From Antedon mediterranea (Eukaryota > Echinodermata > Crinoidea > Comatulida > Antedonidae): a stretch of 64,000 nucleotides of DNA. The notes under the pieces are model-generated. The model ran no database searches. It was not told the DNA's origin and saw nothing but the letters and a program-made list of their open reading frames with translations. Numbering within the stretch: position 1 is the first letter of the stretch; every line of letters starts with the position of its first letter. Below, one piece after another: positions 14,901 through 29,900 of this stretch. The translations under genes and the position numbers were made by a program. The stretch covers positions 35,639,795-35,703,794 of the forward strand of contig NC_092670.1 of NCBI RefSeq assembly GCF_964355755.1, in the 5' to 3' direction.

Positions 14901-17900
14901 AAATTCAATATTTTTTCATCATCTTTTTTTCCCAATCTAGTTTGTGTGCAATTGCTTGTAATCGATTTCAAGACTTTAAATCCATTGTTAATGCAGTTTA
15001 GAATTATAAACCATCCCCTTCCCTCCAACCAATTTTTGCCAAATATACTCTCCCAGGCACGCCCCATCCAAAAAAAAAACAAAAAAAACTGAGTCTTAAT
15101 AATGTGTTCATATGGAGAAAGGTTTCCTTAATAATATTATCTTTGTATAATAAATTAAATCGTATTTTCAAATAGAAACTGCAATTAACTCTATAACCTA
15201 TATTTATAATTGACAACAGAAAACAAATATATTCATTAATTTTAACTAAACATCAGCTGCAGATGTACAATCTACTCCTAATATATCTAGAGCATTGCAC
15301 TGCAGTTCAGCTTTGATTAATATCATTCATGATAATGCAGTAAGGATATCACCAAGTTGTGTTTTAATTAAAATTGCTCAATCATACTTTAAACCATAAG
15401 GTACAAATTATTAAAACCGATTTTCACCAGACAGATTCCGAAACTGTCTCCAAAAGTACACAAAACATAGTCGCAATTTTAAGGCCTGTTGATTTTTTTC
15501 CCACTTTTAGTAATCAGAAGCAATTGATTAAAAAAATAATATGTATAAAGGATCGTACATTATGATTAATGCAATGTTAACACTCTCTCAGGCGGGGTAG
15601 TTAAAGGAGAGTGCTTTGATTATGTACAGGTCCCTGGGGATTGCATGCTTGACTTGGCACATGTCATCGTACCTTTGTCAATGAGGTCAACAAACAAAAT
15701 CAATGTCATATTAGTGTAACAGTTTAAATCGTAGTTTATGACGGTATAACCTTTAGATTAAACATGTTATTCAAAGAAAATGATATAATCGTAATTTGAA
15801 ACTAAATATTTAATCAATATACATCACTAGGATAAGAGTAGGCTGTGTAGATCCATATTAGTGTACAGTATCCGTTATTCATCATTAGTTAGGAAACATT
15901 AGATAGTAGGCCCTTTACGGACCCACAACTACTGTAATCAGCACACAGTGAGTGGACCCTTTAATCTTTTCAAATACTGTATACCAGTTCTTTATCATGC
16001 AAGCATTGCTTGTATACAGGACCAACAGCTTTACATCCCATCCGAAGGACAAAGTAAGAATACACTAAAGCATCCTGCCAGGGATACTAGCAATATAGTA
16101 CAGACAGGTATTGAAACCATGCCTCTCATATGCTACAGTAGTCTGGTTAACTTAACATGCTATATCGTTTTTGGAATCAGACATGATTTGAACCCAGGGC
16201 TCTGTAAAGTGTACATTTCTATGGTATATATCTTACCGGTGGCTCCTCCTTCACCAAGCCCTGGTACACCTTTGGAATCTCGACTCTTTGAAAGTGACCT
16301 TCTACTGCTGTCGTTGCTATCACTCCGCCAACTGTGTTGGTTGGAATTGGTTGGGTTAGAGTCTGACACTGGCACCGGTACATACTGTAAGAAAACATAC
16401 AAATAAAAAATGTTATGTTTTTTCTCTAGCACCTATCATAGTATCTACATGCCCCGAAAAACAAATGTTAATAGGAGACTTCTCTGAAAACAGTGCACAT
16501 GTGTGCCTGACCACAATATTCAGTTTCCTGTGTCCTGACCTGTGGCCATTCAAACAAAAAATCTCCTATCTAAAAGAATACAATTTAAGGGAAATACTTA
16601 GTATAAGGAAAATATCTGGTGAATACGGCCAGCCACCGGTGTTTTTTTTCAATATATTTGAATGTATAGAATTCGATTTGGAAAATATTTTGGAGGTATG
16701 TCCTAGCCTAGAGCTTTAGACATAGAGGCCAATTTAACTTCTAAGCATACAGTACAAGATATAGGTATTACTCATGATTGTGATTGGTTTCAAACTGATA
16801 ATTTGCAAGGCTGGATCCTTAGGGCCAAATTGAAGTTTTAAGTTGATAAATCTATTAATATATAATGTATACAAGGTTTTAGAAACAGAGAGTTTAAATA
16901 TGGATTTGTTTTTAATGTGTGGTAAAGGTAAAAAAAGGTAAAGGTTTTTTATATTTGTCCTCAAGCTTAACTGGAAACTGAGGAAATTCGGATTAGGCCC
17001 TCCACGGACCCACGGCAGCCAGCAGTGCAGCGCCTACCAGATCAGCACACCGGCAACAAGTTATTCTCAATCAAAGAAATGTTTACTTTTAGTGTTTGAA
17101 AGGGATGTACAGTAACTATAAGAAACCAGTTTTTCAAGAAAAGAGAACAATCTCTGTTCAAGCCACTTAACTGTGTTGTCAAAAGCCTCTGTAAAAAAAG
17201 TGGTTCGCAGGTTGAAACCTTACCAACCATACTGGTGACTATGACCTGCCCTGACTTTTCGGAAGGAGTGGATTCTTGGTACTGGTTAATATATTAGTTG
17301 TGATTTATCATGTTTAGGATCTTAGATTTACTGGTGTAAATAGAGTACTGTACGTCAAGAAAGATGATTATTAATAAAAATAAATATACTACTTGATTCC
17401 ACTTTGAGTTCACACACTCTATGATATGACACCTTGAATGGAACTTCTCTAGATCATTCAGTCTATGACCAGTTCCAGGAAATGAAGGTGATTATGAATA
17501 AGCTTATCCTTATTAAAACAAGGACTTAGTACTAATTAATGGGATATTAAAAAGATTTAATTACAATAATGGAGAAATCAAAAAAGCTTAAGAAGTAACT
17601 GTCTATTATAACAGAGTATAAGAGAAAAATCTTTTTTTATTTATACTAAGGTACCATTTGAATAGGCCCATTGGTTTTATTTAGGATCAAATTCATGTTA
17701 GATTAGATAGAAGTGTGGTTCTCACTAGTGACACAACGAAACGCAATCTATGCAACGTAAGCAAATGCCCTTCTAATAGTGTTTTCCCCCACCTGCGTGA
17801 AATCAAACTATTGCGTTGTTGTCTCCCACTTGTTATACTGCAATACAGCACTTTGCATCGATACATCACTGAGTTGCGTCCCAAATCATGTACAGTAATA

Positions 17901-20900
17901 ATCTATAAATGTCTGTACATGTTTTGCTAGCTAGAGTATCGTAGTAAAAAATGTATCCTCTTGATAGCATAATGCAATTACATACTGTACACCATACTGG
18001 CTCAGATATAAGCCCACTTCATATTTGCATGTGATGTACTATAAACTGTAAAAATATACCGGCCCAGTACATTGTCTCGTAGACAGAAGCCAAATTTATT
18101 TTCAATTCTCAGTATGGTGTACACTTAAGTTTATTGTTCGTTCATTCAACTCGAATGGTGTTTTTGTTTTTCAAAAACAACATTCAAATAAACTTGAATG
18201 TGTCATTCTCAATTTTGTTTAAATGTCTATCATTGAATTGTTTAAATACTCTAGTTTAACATATTCTAAGAAAGTGACAGTAATCCAGAAACAGTTAGAA
18301 GAAAAGCAATGGTTTATACTCTGAAGACTTGTACAATAATCAAACTAAAAGATACAAACTAAATATAAACATCATAAAAGTCGGTGGTAATATCTTTGCT
18401 TTCATAGGAATAACTCCAGTATGGCAATGAACTTAATATGAACTTCTTTGAAAATGTCTCAAAATAGTAACGATAATCTTAAATTCAACGTCATAAAATA
18501 AATCAAGTTTTAGATAAATTATCCCTCTATTATTATCCAAAAAAAACCCCAAAGTTTATTGACCTTCATATATTTTTAAAGAATACAGTATAGTCACAAG
18601 CCTATACTAAATACACATAAAAAAGACATTGGAGAGAGCAATGGAAGGTTAATAACACTAAAGTACAAGATTTAAAATTTAGTAGTAGACAATCTTATTT
18701 GCCAGCAAACATTTGTAAATTATAGTAATTGTTATATTATTAATATAAACTACAATAAAGAAGAAATTATACAGTAAACTTTATATTTACGACATCATTC
18801 AATGGACATTTTCTTGTTTACATGTAGTGTAGCAGTGGTTCTCCTGTTAGTATCAATATTTTTTTTAAAGCAGTATGGAATAAAATATATGGCTAAATGA
18901 ATAAAATATTTAACAGAATGATAGATATTTTGTATTTTCAATTTGCAATGAAGTATTAAATTCTCCGTCAAATCTTTTAGCTAATTTAATGAAATGTGAG
19001 CCTTCCAAATTTTTCTAGGATTAGGCTTAATTATGGACGACATATGAACGTGCTATCCATACAACTTTGCCTGCTAAACAGTGAGTTTCCCTTGTAAATC
19101 ATTTTTCTGTATTGATACAAAAAGCTGTCAATAACAGCACTGTCCATCAATACTGTATATAAACAATCAGTTAAAATCTTAATTGAGGACAAAATTATTT
19201 TAGTTGATGAAGACAAACAAATTTTAAGATCAAACTGTTCCAGCTATTATACAAAAAAACAAGCACAAATGTGCGATACTCGGGGTACAGCAAAAGAAGC
19301 TGTAATGACGTCATAAGACGGGATGTAACGTCACATACACATCGAAAAACTCACTACCAAATACGGCTATATTCCGAAAAGTTAAATCACATGAATTTTT
19401 GCTATTTCCGGTAGCAGAAGTGACGTCACAATATTATAAATAGGTTTTACTCTATATATTTTTATTCTCCAAGTCAAGACCTTTGAAATGAGACCAAATA
19501 TGGCTATACTACGATGAAAATCGTTTGGCACCAAGGTACCATCCGGTTTGAAATTTAAAAAAACGGCTCTACTTTGAGGACGTGTGCCTGTAGTATACTC
19601 ATGTCAAATCCCAGTTCAATACTACAACGAATAAGGGAGGAGTAAGTAGTACTTTATAAATCGCAATTTTTTGCGATTGGTACCATGTTTATGACGTCGT
19701 AATTCTGCATCCGGTTGAAGTACGAACATTTTTTCTCTATAGCTTTGTTCACCTATTCACCCTAGTATATGCATGCCATGTTTAAGAGCCATCAGACGAC
19801 GCGTAAAGAACTAGTAGGACTTGAAAGTTGGCTCAATAGTGTCCAGATAGAAGAGGAAGAAGAGGAGAAGATGAGCAAATCCTAGACTCGGGTACCCCAA
19901 GTAAAAACATTACAAATATTGAATATATTGCATTGTTAAAAAAAAGGAAAATACAAGTTGTTCCTTCAATAGGGGTGTCCACTGAATGAGAGTGTTCGTA
20001 GTGTTAAAATACACATTGTCCCTCATTTGTTCCACGGGAAAGTGTCCCCTTAATAATAGTGGTATCTCCTTTGAGTAAAGTCCTAAAAGAGGAGATCTAT
20101 TGTATTTAATATGTGATAAGAAAACTGATCACCCACTTTATCATTCACCAATAATAGATACATTCTGATATAGAGAAAAAACAAGTCATTATTCAATATA
20201 CAAGACCAGAGGTTCAATGTGCTGGTTAAAAATGCAGTTTATAATGCCCTTCAATTTACTTGATATCCTGTCGTTGTACATGCCTATAGCATAATGTACT
20301 TACTACGTCAATGTGTAATAAACATACTAGTTATTTAAAAAAGGATGTCTTTTCATCATAATGTGCAATGTTCTACGTCATAGTATAACAAACAAACTAT
20401 GTTTATCTGATAAAGAATGTTGTTTTTTCATCTTTAATAGTAATATGTGCGTCATAGCACCTGTACATTATTTTGTTAAGCAAGATACATAACAACCTAA
20501 CATTTTTTTTCATTACATACAATTTTAAGAATTTTATTTGTTAAATTCTAAAATGTCCAAAATTATTATCAACTTTGCTGGTTCGCAAATAGAATTGAAC
20601 ATAGAAAATTTAACATTAAATATTATAAATACAGTAACAAAAATATTTAATGTTTGGTGGATTTATATTCAATGATCAAAACTAGATTTTTGGTCCATCC
20701 AGCAGAAGCTGATCATTGGGACCTTCACCAAAATACAATATGACGAGACATAAACAAGTAACAATTAAAAATTGGTGCAATCTTGGTATATAGTCTAGCA
20801 TGAAAATAATTCAAATGTAACGGTAGTTGATGAGGCTTAATACTCTAGAATACAATGGTATCTGAAATCAGGAAAGACAACTATAGGAAACAGTTCTAAG

Positions 20901-23900
20901 TAAAACCAAATAATTGACATTGATGAATACAAAATATAACATAGTGACTCAAATAAGTTAAAAAAACAAAAAACAAAACAACAATAATTTATCTTTATGT
21001 CTGAATACAAAATATATAATATAACTCTAATAAGAACCCAAATCTGCTATAACACATCTACTGTACATTGTTTTTAAATTGGAAGTATTTATTATTCTTA
21101 TTTATTTATTTTATTTATAAATTTATTTAAGACCCTAAAGTGTGTCAAAAACACCAATAAAGGATTGTCATAAAAATACAATATGAAATTTATAATGTAT
21201 TAAGATTAAAAATAATAATATTTATAAAGCGTACATTACAGTATCAAAGCCCAAGATGCTTGTGAAAACTATGAAAAATTGAAGTAAAATATTTTACATA
21301 TTAAAATACCTAGTTTTATTATATAACCTAATTTTGACCTATTGTTTTGTTCATTCTGACAACATGATGATATAATAATAAAACCATAATGAACAATAAG
21401 CTAATACACATAGATTACCATCAAGCTTTTAAACAATGAAAACAACATTTAAAATAGACTTACTCTTCCCGATCGGGCTAGACATGGACATAGTGCCGAG
21501 ATGACAGATTTAACGTTTGTGTGCTCCCACATTTTAAAACAGATATCTCTAAGATGTAGTACGTTTTGATGTCTCTATTCAACACATGGTTTATACTAAT
21601 GATATGAGTTACACAGAATAAAACTTGCCGTCTATGGATCCTGGATTAGCGGTTGATAATGGTGATGATGAGTTTAGAGTTCAAGCCAGGTACAATTAAT
21701 GATTGTATCAGACAAGGAAATTCTTACACATGCACGTATGCTGGGTTGTAAACACATAAATTCTAAAACAATCTATATCTGGCATCATTGGTCCAGGAGC
21801 ACTTTATTCTTCCCATAGGGTAGAATAAATAAATAATAATGATGTAATTATGTAAATCCCCCCAATATAATCTCACCCAATTTTATAATAGTAAATTTCA
21901 AGCAATATGATCCAAGTACTTACTGTAGCTATTCAATTTACTGTAATGCAATTATGGTTTTTAAAATAAATGCAAAGAAAGTACATTAAATTTTAAAATT
22001 AGAATATAGTATTAGTATATAGAATATAGTGTATTCTTATGTACAGTGGAACTAACTACATAAGCTGTCACTTGTTAAACCAGAGCTTAAGGGGACCCCG
22101 GAACAGTAGAACAAAAATCCAAATAAATTAAATCTCCAAGTTGGAGAGCTTCCTAGAGGTGCTAAACTAGAGGCCTTTTCTCCCTTAAATATTATGCCAC
22201 TGTTAATTGATCAGATGTGTTGCCCTACTTTGAAATAAATTGTATTTTGTACAATTGAGAACAACAATTGTGAACAAATGTGTAATGTAATTATCTTGAG
22301 GTTATGGGTTAGGGTCCCACCCGAGACATATTTGCGAATTTTTTTGCATACTGTTGTATAGAGTACAATTTATGTCAGAGAGTTCAAAATATTTGATCAA
22401 TAACTGTTCTGTTGACATAGCGTATATCATTTTATACTAAAAAAAACAAATTGTGTATAATTTTTCTCACAATTAATTACAAAATATGGTTGTAACTGCA
22501 AACAATAATAAGTAATAGAAATAAATAAATAAATAGGAAAAGATGTTTCTCTACTGTCACTTTGGAAATCAATGCTTTATTTATTTATTCGACTTCTCAC
22601 TAACTCAGTTAGTGAAGGATCTGGACCAACAGGTGGTAAACATCTCTAAAACGGTCCAGTCCCAATTTGCACAGTGGCTGTGTGTGACAGTGGCTGTGTT
22701 TGTGTGGACTAGTACACCGGGGTGACCCCCTACTCGTCTCGAAAGATGTACCGGTACTAGGTTCTTTAAAGTGCGCATGAGCTATGTGTACACTGGACCT
22801 ACGGTTTATAGTCCTTATCCGAGAAGACTTTAGCAATGAAAGTGTCTTAAAGTATAAGAACAGAATAAATAAATAAATAGAAGGGTTCACTCTTCTCTGG
22901 CATAGTACAGTCACATTAAAGAGCCTTCAGGTGAAATGATAACATAACAAAATAGTGCATATAGAGTAATTACATCACATCCTTTATTTGTACTTGAACA
23001 ATACACATGCCTTCCTGTTATGATTCAATACTATATGAATGGGACATGGGTTAACCCACAAATGTACAGCGCAAGTCACGTTGCTACAGTAGATCTGGCA
23101 ATTTTCGTTGTTGTCGTCACAACATTGACGTTACAGCTAATTTAATTTGTTATTAAGATTACCACACTATTTCTTTCCTTGTAAATAAGTATAATCAAGT
23201 TAGTACAAAGATGTATTGAACCAAAGTATGTACTTTTAAATACTCTATAAACGAACTTCTTGAAAACTTTCTGACCATACTCAGTTTAACAGAAGAAATT
23301 TATTTATCATCAAGTTCAATGTTTAAGTATGTGAATGTGTTAAATATACATAACAGCAAAAACAAAAAAAAAGAAAGAAAAACACATTTTATACAAATAT
23401 AATTATATACCAATATGTTATTCACTTTCGTTTCAGTTTGATTGGCATTGAGACATGAACGTCTTTATCTGATGAACACTGGTGCACACTAAAGTTTATT
23501 CTGGAACCACACACCAAACAGACACATGTGGAACGCACCTTCTTAAGGGTTTTTCACATCTGTTCCAGCACGGTTTCAGTTCGGCGATTCGAACATTAAT
23601 GTTTCGTTTTCACGACGCGTATATCGATTGGTGCATAGTCGCGTGAAAACGAAACATTGACGTTCGATTGGATTTTTCGGTGCCAGACCAGAACCATGCC
23701 GGAACAGGTGTGATACAGTAGACCTTTTACATGAGTTTTAGTAAATGTGGATTAAAATATGAAAACAAAGACATCAACTATGGAGATTCAACAGGAAATA
23801 AAAGACAGTCCGAGTAGACAAAGCAAAATTATCTAAAAGCAACACTAGAGAAAATATTTCTGTGCACTGCTGGTGTGAGCTGTGTAACTGTTACTGAGCA

Positions 23901-26900
23901 GACCCAAAGGTGGGAAGGAACCAGCCTGCCTGTCAATAAAACATACATTGCCCCTCATTTGTTTCACCACTCCCCACGTTAACTAGGGGTGCTTAATACA
24001 GAGACCTTTTCCCCTGTGTTACGCCACTGTTAATTGATCAGATGTTTTGCCTTACTTTGACGATACACCTTTCACACCTGTTCCAGCAAGGTCCCGGACT
24101 GGCACCCGCAAATTAAATGTCAATGTTTTGTTTTCATGCAGCTATGCGCATATCTATTATTTATTTTTATATTATTTGTTACTATTTATACTGGGTAGCC
24201 TCTTCAATCTAAGACTGTTCTCCTAGAGGGCCCAGTATAATATATATGATGAGTTTGTGACAGTGGCTGTGTATGAACTAGTACACCGAGGTAACCTCCT
24301 ACTCATCTCGAAAGATGTACTATGTTCTTTAAAGTGCAAATGAGCTAGTATGTGTACACTGGACCTACGGTTTATAGTCCTTATCCGAGAAGACTTATTC
24401 TACCAACAGAACCATGGAGCAAGTGAGCTTCGAACCTTTGCCGAACCCTTATCTATTGCCGCATAACCGCATGGAGCGTTGTGAAAATGAAACATTCACG
24501 TTAGATTTGCTTTGCCTGCGCCAGACCGAAACTGACTATTAAGGCTGTCCCAAATGAGAGGTAAACAAGATAAGCTAAACTTACTCTATCATGATCTGGA
24601 AAGATATTCCTGACATCCTTACGACCACTATTTGAGGTAGGTGGCACAGCTTGACCGGATCCACCGCCGAAAACCATCGACTCTCTTTTGATTCGTATCG
24701 TTTCATTGAGGACGGCGACTCTCCTCCTGACAGCCTCGGCTTGTGACCGTGTCAAAGATGACGTTACTTCTCGTAAACTTGCATCGTCACATTCATCCCC
24801 ATCTGCATAAAAAAATGTTTTATTGTATTATTATAATTTGTAATATAATAACATGTGTATTTCCCTGTATCATAAAGTAATACAAAATAAAATAATATCC
24901 AAAGAAAAGTTGATTGATTAAAAAAAATATGTATGTTTGAGGTAAAAGATATAAAACATGTAATTTGACCTAAATAACTGATCAAATTTTATAGATATAC
25001 ATTTACCTAACAATGAAAATTAATATTTATAAAAGTATGGGAAAAAAACACAAGAAAACGATATGACTATTGCTCTTTATCCCACAAATATATAATACAA
25101 ATATTTATAATTAAAAAAAATTAATATTGAAAACAAATACATGTTACCTTTAAATCTATGTGTAAGTTGATGGAAGCCAGCTTCCTTTAGCCAATGCACT
25201 TCTTGTTCTCCATCTAGAGGGCAGCAAATAGAAAATACAATTAAATTTCAATTCAAACTCAAATAAATGAAAGTAGCTCTTTATAAAAACTTAATTGTTT
25301 ATCAAAATCAAACATTAACAGAAACAAATCAAAGTTTTCTATTTTATTTCTTGTAAAACGATTTCACCATTGTTTTTTTTCTTGGAAAAAGGAGCTGGAA
25401 GAAAAATATATAAGTAAACTAAAGTTATTGTTTTATAGCAAAACATAAAGATTCAAGAGAAAACAGTACAGTATGCAATTAAAGTGTAAAAGCTACGGAG
25501 AAATCAATCAAAGTAACATTTATTTTCTTCAAATTAAAAACAGTATACAAAATGGTGTAAAGAAAGGTAATTAAATTAAAGAAGGCATGTTCAAAAAAAG
25601 TAAAAAGCTTGTGACAGACATGCCTAAACAACAACTGAGCACTTGGAAAAACCATTGGTTATTAGTTAAAATTAAATGGTATGGAGTGTAGTTTCATTAT
25701 TTTTTTTATTTATTTATTCGGTATATAAAAATATATTACAAAACGACAGTCAAGGACTGAAATGAAATGTATTACAAATGACTAAAAATTAGTTAAAATT
25801 GCTATAAAAATAGAAACATCTTAATAAAATTAGATATCGTACCATACAATTAAAAACATACAAGAATAAAAAACCAAAAAACATTCACTTATTACATATC
25901 TAAAAAAGAGCTAGTGGTGCCTATTAATTATATCCACCATGGTGGGAACTGGAGACGACCTAAGTCTGCTGGTTTTACAATGAGGTACTTCTAGAAAGCG
26001 GTTGAATCTTGAGAGACCGAGCTGGCTTATGAAGAGGGGGAAGTATTTCTCTAAACAGATCGGATTTTAATAAGCCTTTCCCGAATGAAAGACAACACAA
26101 GTTTGTTTCTTCTCTCAACAAGAGTAGGTAAACTAGTAACAGACAATGCATGATCATAGCACAAATAGTTGTTACCTAGACATTCATTGTATGTACTGTA
26201 TGTGAGTAACTATTGTATAGAGTTAATGCAGTGAAGAAAATGACATACTGTAGTAAACAAAAACAACTTGTACAGTATTCTATTCCCATGACCTAGGCCA
26301 ATTAACCATACTATACAAAAGTTTGTACTTAGACACAAATCAAGGTTATACTGTTTGCAAAAGTATCACATATTTTATCAATGGACAAAAAAACAAGACA
26401 AAAATATGGTAAAACTTGTTAAAAAAACAACCACTATGCTAAACTAATACTGCATCTATCCAGTTCAATATTGTCACTACCTGTACAGTACACTTTCGAA
26501 AAGAAAATGTATGCAAGAATCACAATATTCAATATTTCTCAAAATGAAGAAACGGGCAAACAAACACCGTCATATTATAATGTGGTATAGTGTATCATTC
26601 AAAGAGAGAGTTTAGTTAATATAATAACTCCTTGCATCAGATGATGTATGTTGTTTATAGCCAAAGTGTGGATGTGGACATAGAGGGCAGCTACAGTAAT
26701 TGTAATGCATCACTAACAATTTAATGACACTCAACAAACTCCTATGCAAACTACTGTAAATAACTGTATAAATATTCTTTCAACGAGATTCATATTTATT
26801 GAAAACGAAGTACAAACAAATTTGTCTTGCAAAAAAAAATCCAATATCAAATCGCTACAAGAATACAATTATTGTAATATTTAATAGTAAACACAGTTTT

Positions 26901-29900
26901 TTATTAAAAAATCAAACTTATTGGTTAAATTAATATGTAATCAGTTTACATACCTAATGTAAAATATACTATTCCTGATTGAGTTTTACTCCTAGGCCTA
27001 CAGCAGCAGCATAGCAGTGTATGGGCCTCTTTCAACATGGCTCTTGCTGCTCTGGGCTACAATTCCTCATGACTTTAGAACTAATTTTTACTACAGTATA
27101 AAAACTATAATTCCGAATCTTATCCTACTGACTGAATTGTGTTAAAAGGACGCTATTCTAACTCTGTAACCTCACTCATGTGTGCAATGAGATCATCGAA
27201 TCACAGAGGTCATTTAAAATACAAGAGAAAGGGAGCAGCATAGCGCATCCAAGTCTTATGCAAATCACTCAACAACAATAGACAGTTACAATTATAATAT
27301 GCCACAGCTTGACAGGTACTACCTTCTTCATCTGAGAAACTTTAAAATTCTGTTTTTGATTTATATATGATTGAGTAAACAATAACATAGCTTTATTTTC
27401 CCACATTCAGGTGATTTCACAATGGGTTGTACCAAACAATAGGATAGTAGCGCACTAATGGAACTGTCTACTGTAACAATATGTCTATAAAACGTTGGTT
27501 GTTGAACCCTATCAACTAGTATAATCAAAAAATCATTATTTATGTCAATGTTAGTGTATTAAATGTATGGATACTAAGTTTTTTGTCTGTGAGAGGAAAG
27601 CAATGTACAGGTTTATTACAATTTAGACATTCATTACCCATCTCTATCAATCAGGCAACTTCCATTGCTTGAAAACCCACATTTGTTACTGTTACTTTTC
27701 TGGCATTAGTTATTTCTTTATGTTAAAGCTTTATCTACACTATCAAACTTTATGTGACAAAAAAATGTGATGTGCCTATATATGGACATGATGATGTCAT
27801 ATACTACCATATTTGGGCATATCACTACCATATTTGGGTACCTTACACGTTTTTTGTCAAACTAGTTTGATAGTGTAGACAGAGCTTAAGCGCAGTATCT
27901 TCGAAATGACTAGTGCATTTAATATACAACTTCTAATTAACATTCAATCAAATTAAAAAAAATTTAAAACCTTTTTAATTCCTCTAGGATAAAACCTCTA
28001 TTTGAACAATGTTAGTGTTAACCTGTTAAATACAGCGAGACCGGCATTTATCACCATCTATGACAAATCTAAAACTTTATTTTATTACTCTGATTATCAT
28101 AGCTGAAAGCTAATTTATTGTTGGCCTTATTGAAAATTTTCCTATTTTGTTTATATTCTACTCATTTTTTAAGTGGGTTCACAATAAAGTCAATGCACTC
28201 AGTTGAAATCAACCAGCACATAATTCTTTTTTGTGTTCTCTACAGAAAAATTGTTGATCTTTGACCTACTGTACAATACAAGATGTGTAAAATATATGGT
28301 TAATAAAAAACTTCATATTTCAGCAATAGAGGGTGCTATCAGATTGCTGAGGTTTCTGCATCAGCAGGATTAAGCGTGGTTCCCACTAGAACGCAAAGCA
28401 GCGACGTATTGACGCAAAGTAATGTATTGCGTAATCACAAGTGGAAACCGACGACGCAATAGTGCTGCAAAAATTGCAGGTTTGATTTCACGCGGGCGGG
28501 GCAAGCACAATTATTGGAAGGGCATTTTCTTACGTTGCGTAGGTTACGTTACGTTGTGTCGCTAGTGGGAACCAAGCTTTAAAGAAACCATACAGTACAC
28601 TAAATAATAATTGTACACTTTCGTGGATGCTACCATTATCCGATAGGGGTGCACACTGCTGTTAGTGTTATTGACCAATTTTTTTTTTGCTGTTTGGTTT
28701 CAAAATAAAATAACAGAATTTCCTCTGTTCCTAATTGTATCCTTTCTTCAAAGAGGGCTATTGTTGGTTTATCCAGGTAAGGAGGCACTACTGCATATAG
28801 ACTACTCTGTAGGAGATGTAAATAGAGTAATAAATATAAAAATACATCTGTGTATCCTTGTGATTTTATTGGTTAATTTTGGTTGTTCAGTTTTAGTTCT
28901 ATTGCACTCACAGGAAACATTTGTTTGCTAAACTGATGTATTAACACAGTCTCAGAAAAATATTCTAAACTAACCTTCAGGGGCGTGTTCATCTTCTAAA
29001 GCTTCAGATCCATTTTCAATTCTACTTGGCGATGTCTCTTGTTGTATTTCTTGAAGTTCTTTGAAGTAAACCTCCAATTGTTGGCTTGTCTTGCTGCGCC
29101 GATCAACTAATGGAGATAAACTGTAAGAAAAAACAACAAAACAAAAAAATTTATTACTAAAACCTCATCTTGCTATAAACAACATAAAACAAACAAAGAA
29201 AATATATACAGTTCTTTTAAATAAAAAACTTCTAAAAATAACAAAATGTTAATACCAGGTATTACATGTAGATTTCCCCATAGAAAGAAGGTATTTACTG
29301 TAGATACGACAGGCTACTTGTATATGATTCTAAGTTTTTAATACAAATTATTGATAAATGCATTTTTGACTGAGGGTTACAGCCATGGTGATAACCCCTA
29401 TTAATATTTCCTCTCCTATCATCAGGAATAGCATTTTAAAATTGGTGAGATCTACAAATGCTGGCAGAAGTATGTGTATTCAGGATTCAGTACACCATGC
29501 GTTTCCAAAATATAAAGAAAGATTGAAAATATCTCAACATTTCAGTTGTTTTGCTACAACCATGATGTTAGAGTTCTAGAGTAATTAATCACAGTACAGA
29601 AAGTATTAAGTACAATACTTGAAGCACTTTACACCTTCAATTTGAATAAGGGCCTACTGTACAATGTAAACTACCAATATACAGTACCCTTTTGAGAACA
29701 TTTTGCAATGGTACTAGAAAGGTTAACTACAACCTCTGTTATTACAGCATTATTCCTATTGAACCAAACAACCTTTGTAGCCTCAATGCAGTTGTTTGGA
29801 TCTTATTTGTTTAGCAATCAATCCATTTCATATCATATCCTTCCTATGCCTGGTACTGTAGAACTATGAATATTATAGAGGTTATTGTGTGTGAAATTTG

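Larger units (their letters stand above)
10633..16236. other. RhoGAP gene intron 5
   Basis: Contains a degraded TTCCCACTAG MITE (about 11870-12001), the 19-bp array (12462-12712), three related copies of a GGATCGGCTATAGTGTTAAC block (about 12380, 13100, 13180) and an AAGATGTATTGTCCC element (14007-14278). No coding signal was found in 14300-16200. Confidence 0.6.
16385..24584. other. RhoGAP gene intron 4
   Basis: About 8.2 kb. It holds a degraded TTCCCACTAG MITE (17710-17885), a CRE-motif-bearing inverted-repeat element (19278-19903), SINE remnants (22640-22880 and 24168-24470) and two copies of a CACCTGTTCCAGCA-ended element (23546-23715; 24064-24541). The remainder (for example 18000-19250, 20100-22500) shows nothing supportable. 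Confidence 0.6.
25214..28974. other. RhoGAP gene intron 2
   Basis: Contains a 5'-truncated LINE-like fragment (25700-26160, minus), a complete CTCTGTCTACACTATC MITE (27727-27885) and a complete TTCCCACTAG MITE (28374-28578). The rest is unremarkable AT-rich DNA. Confidence 0.6.
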
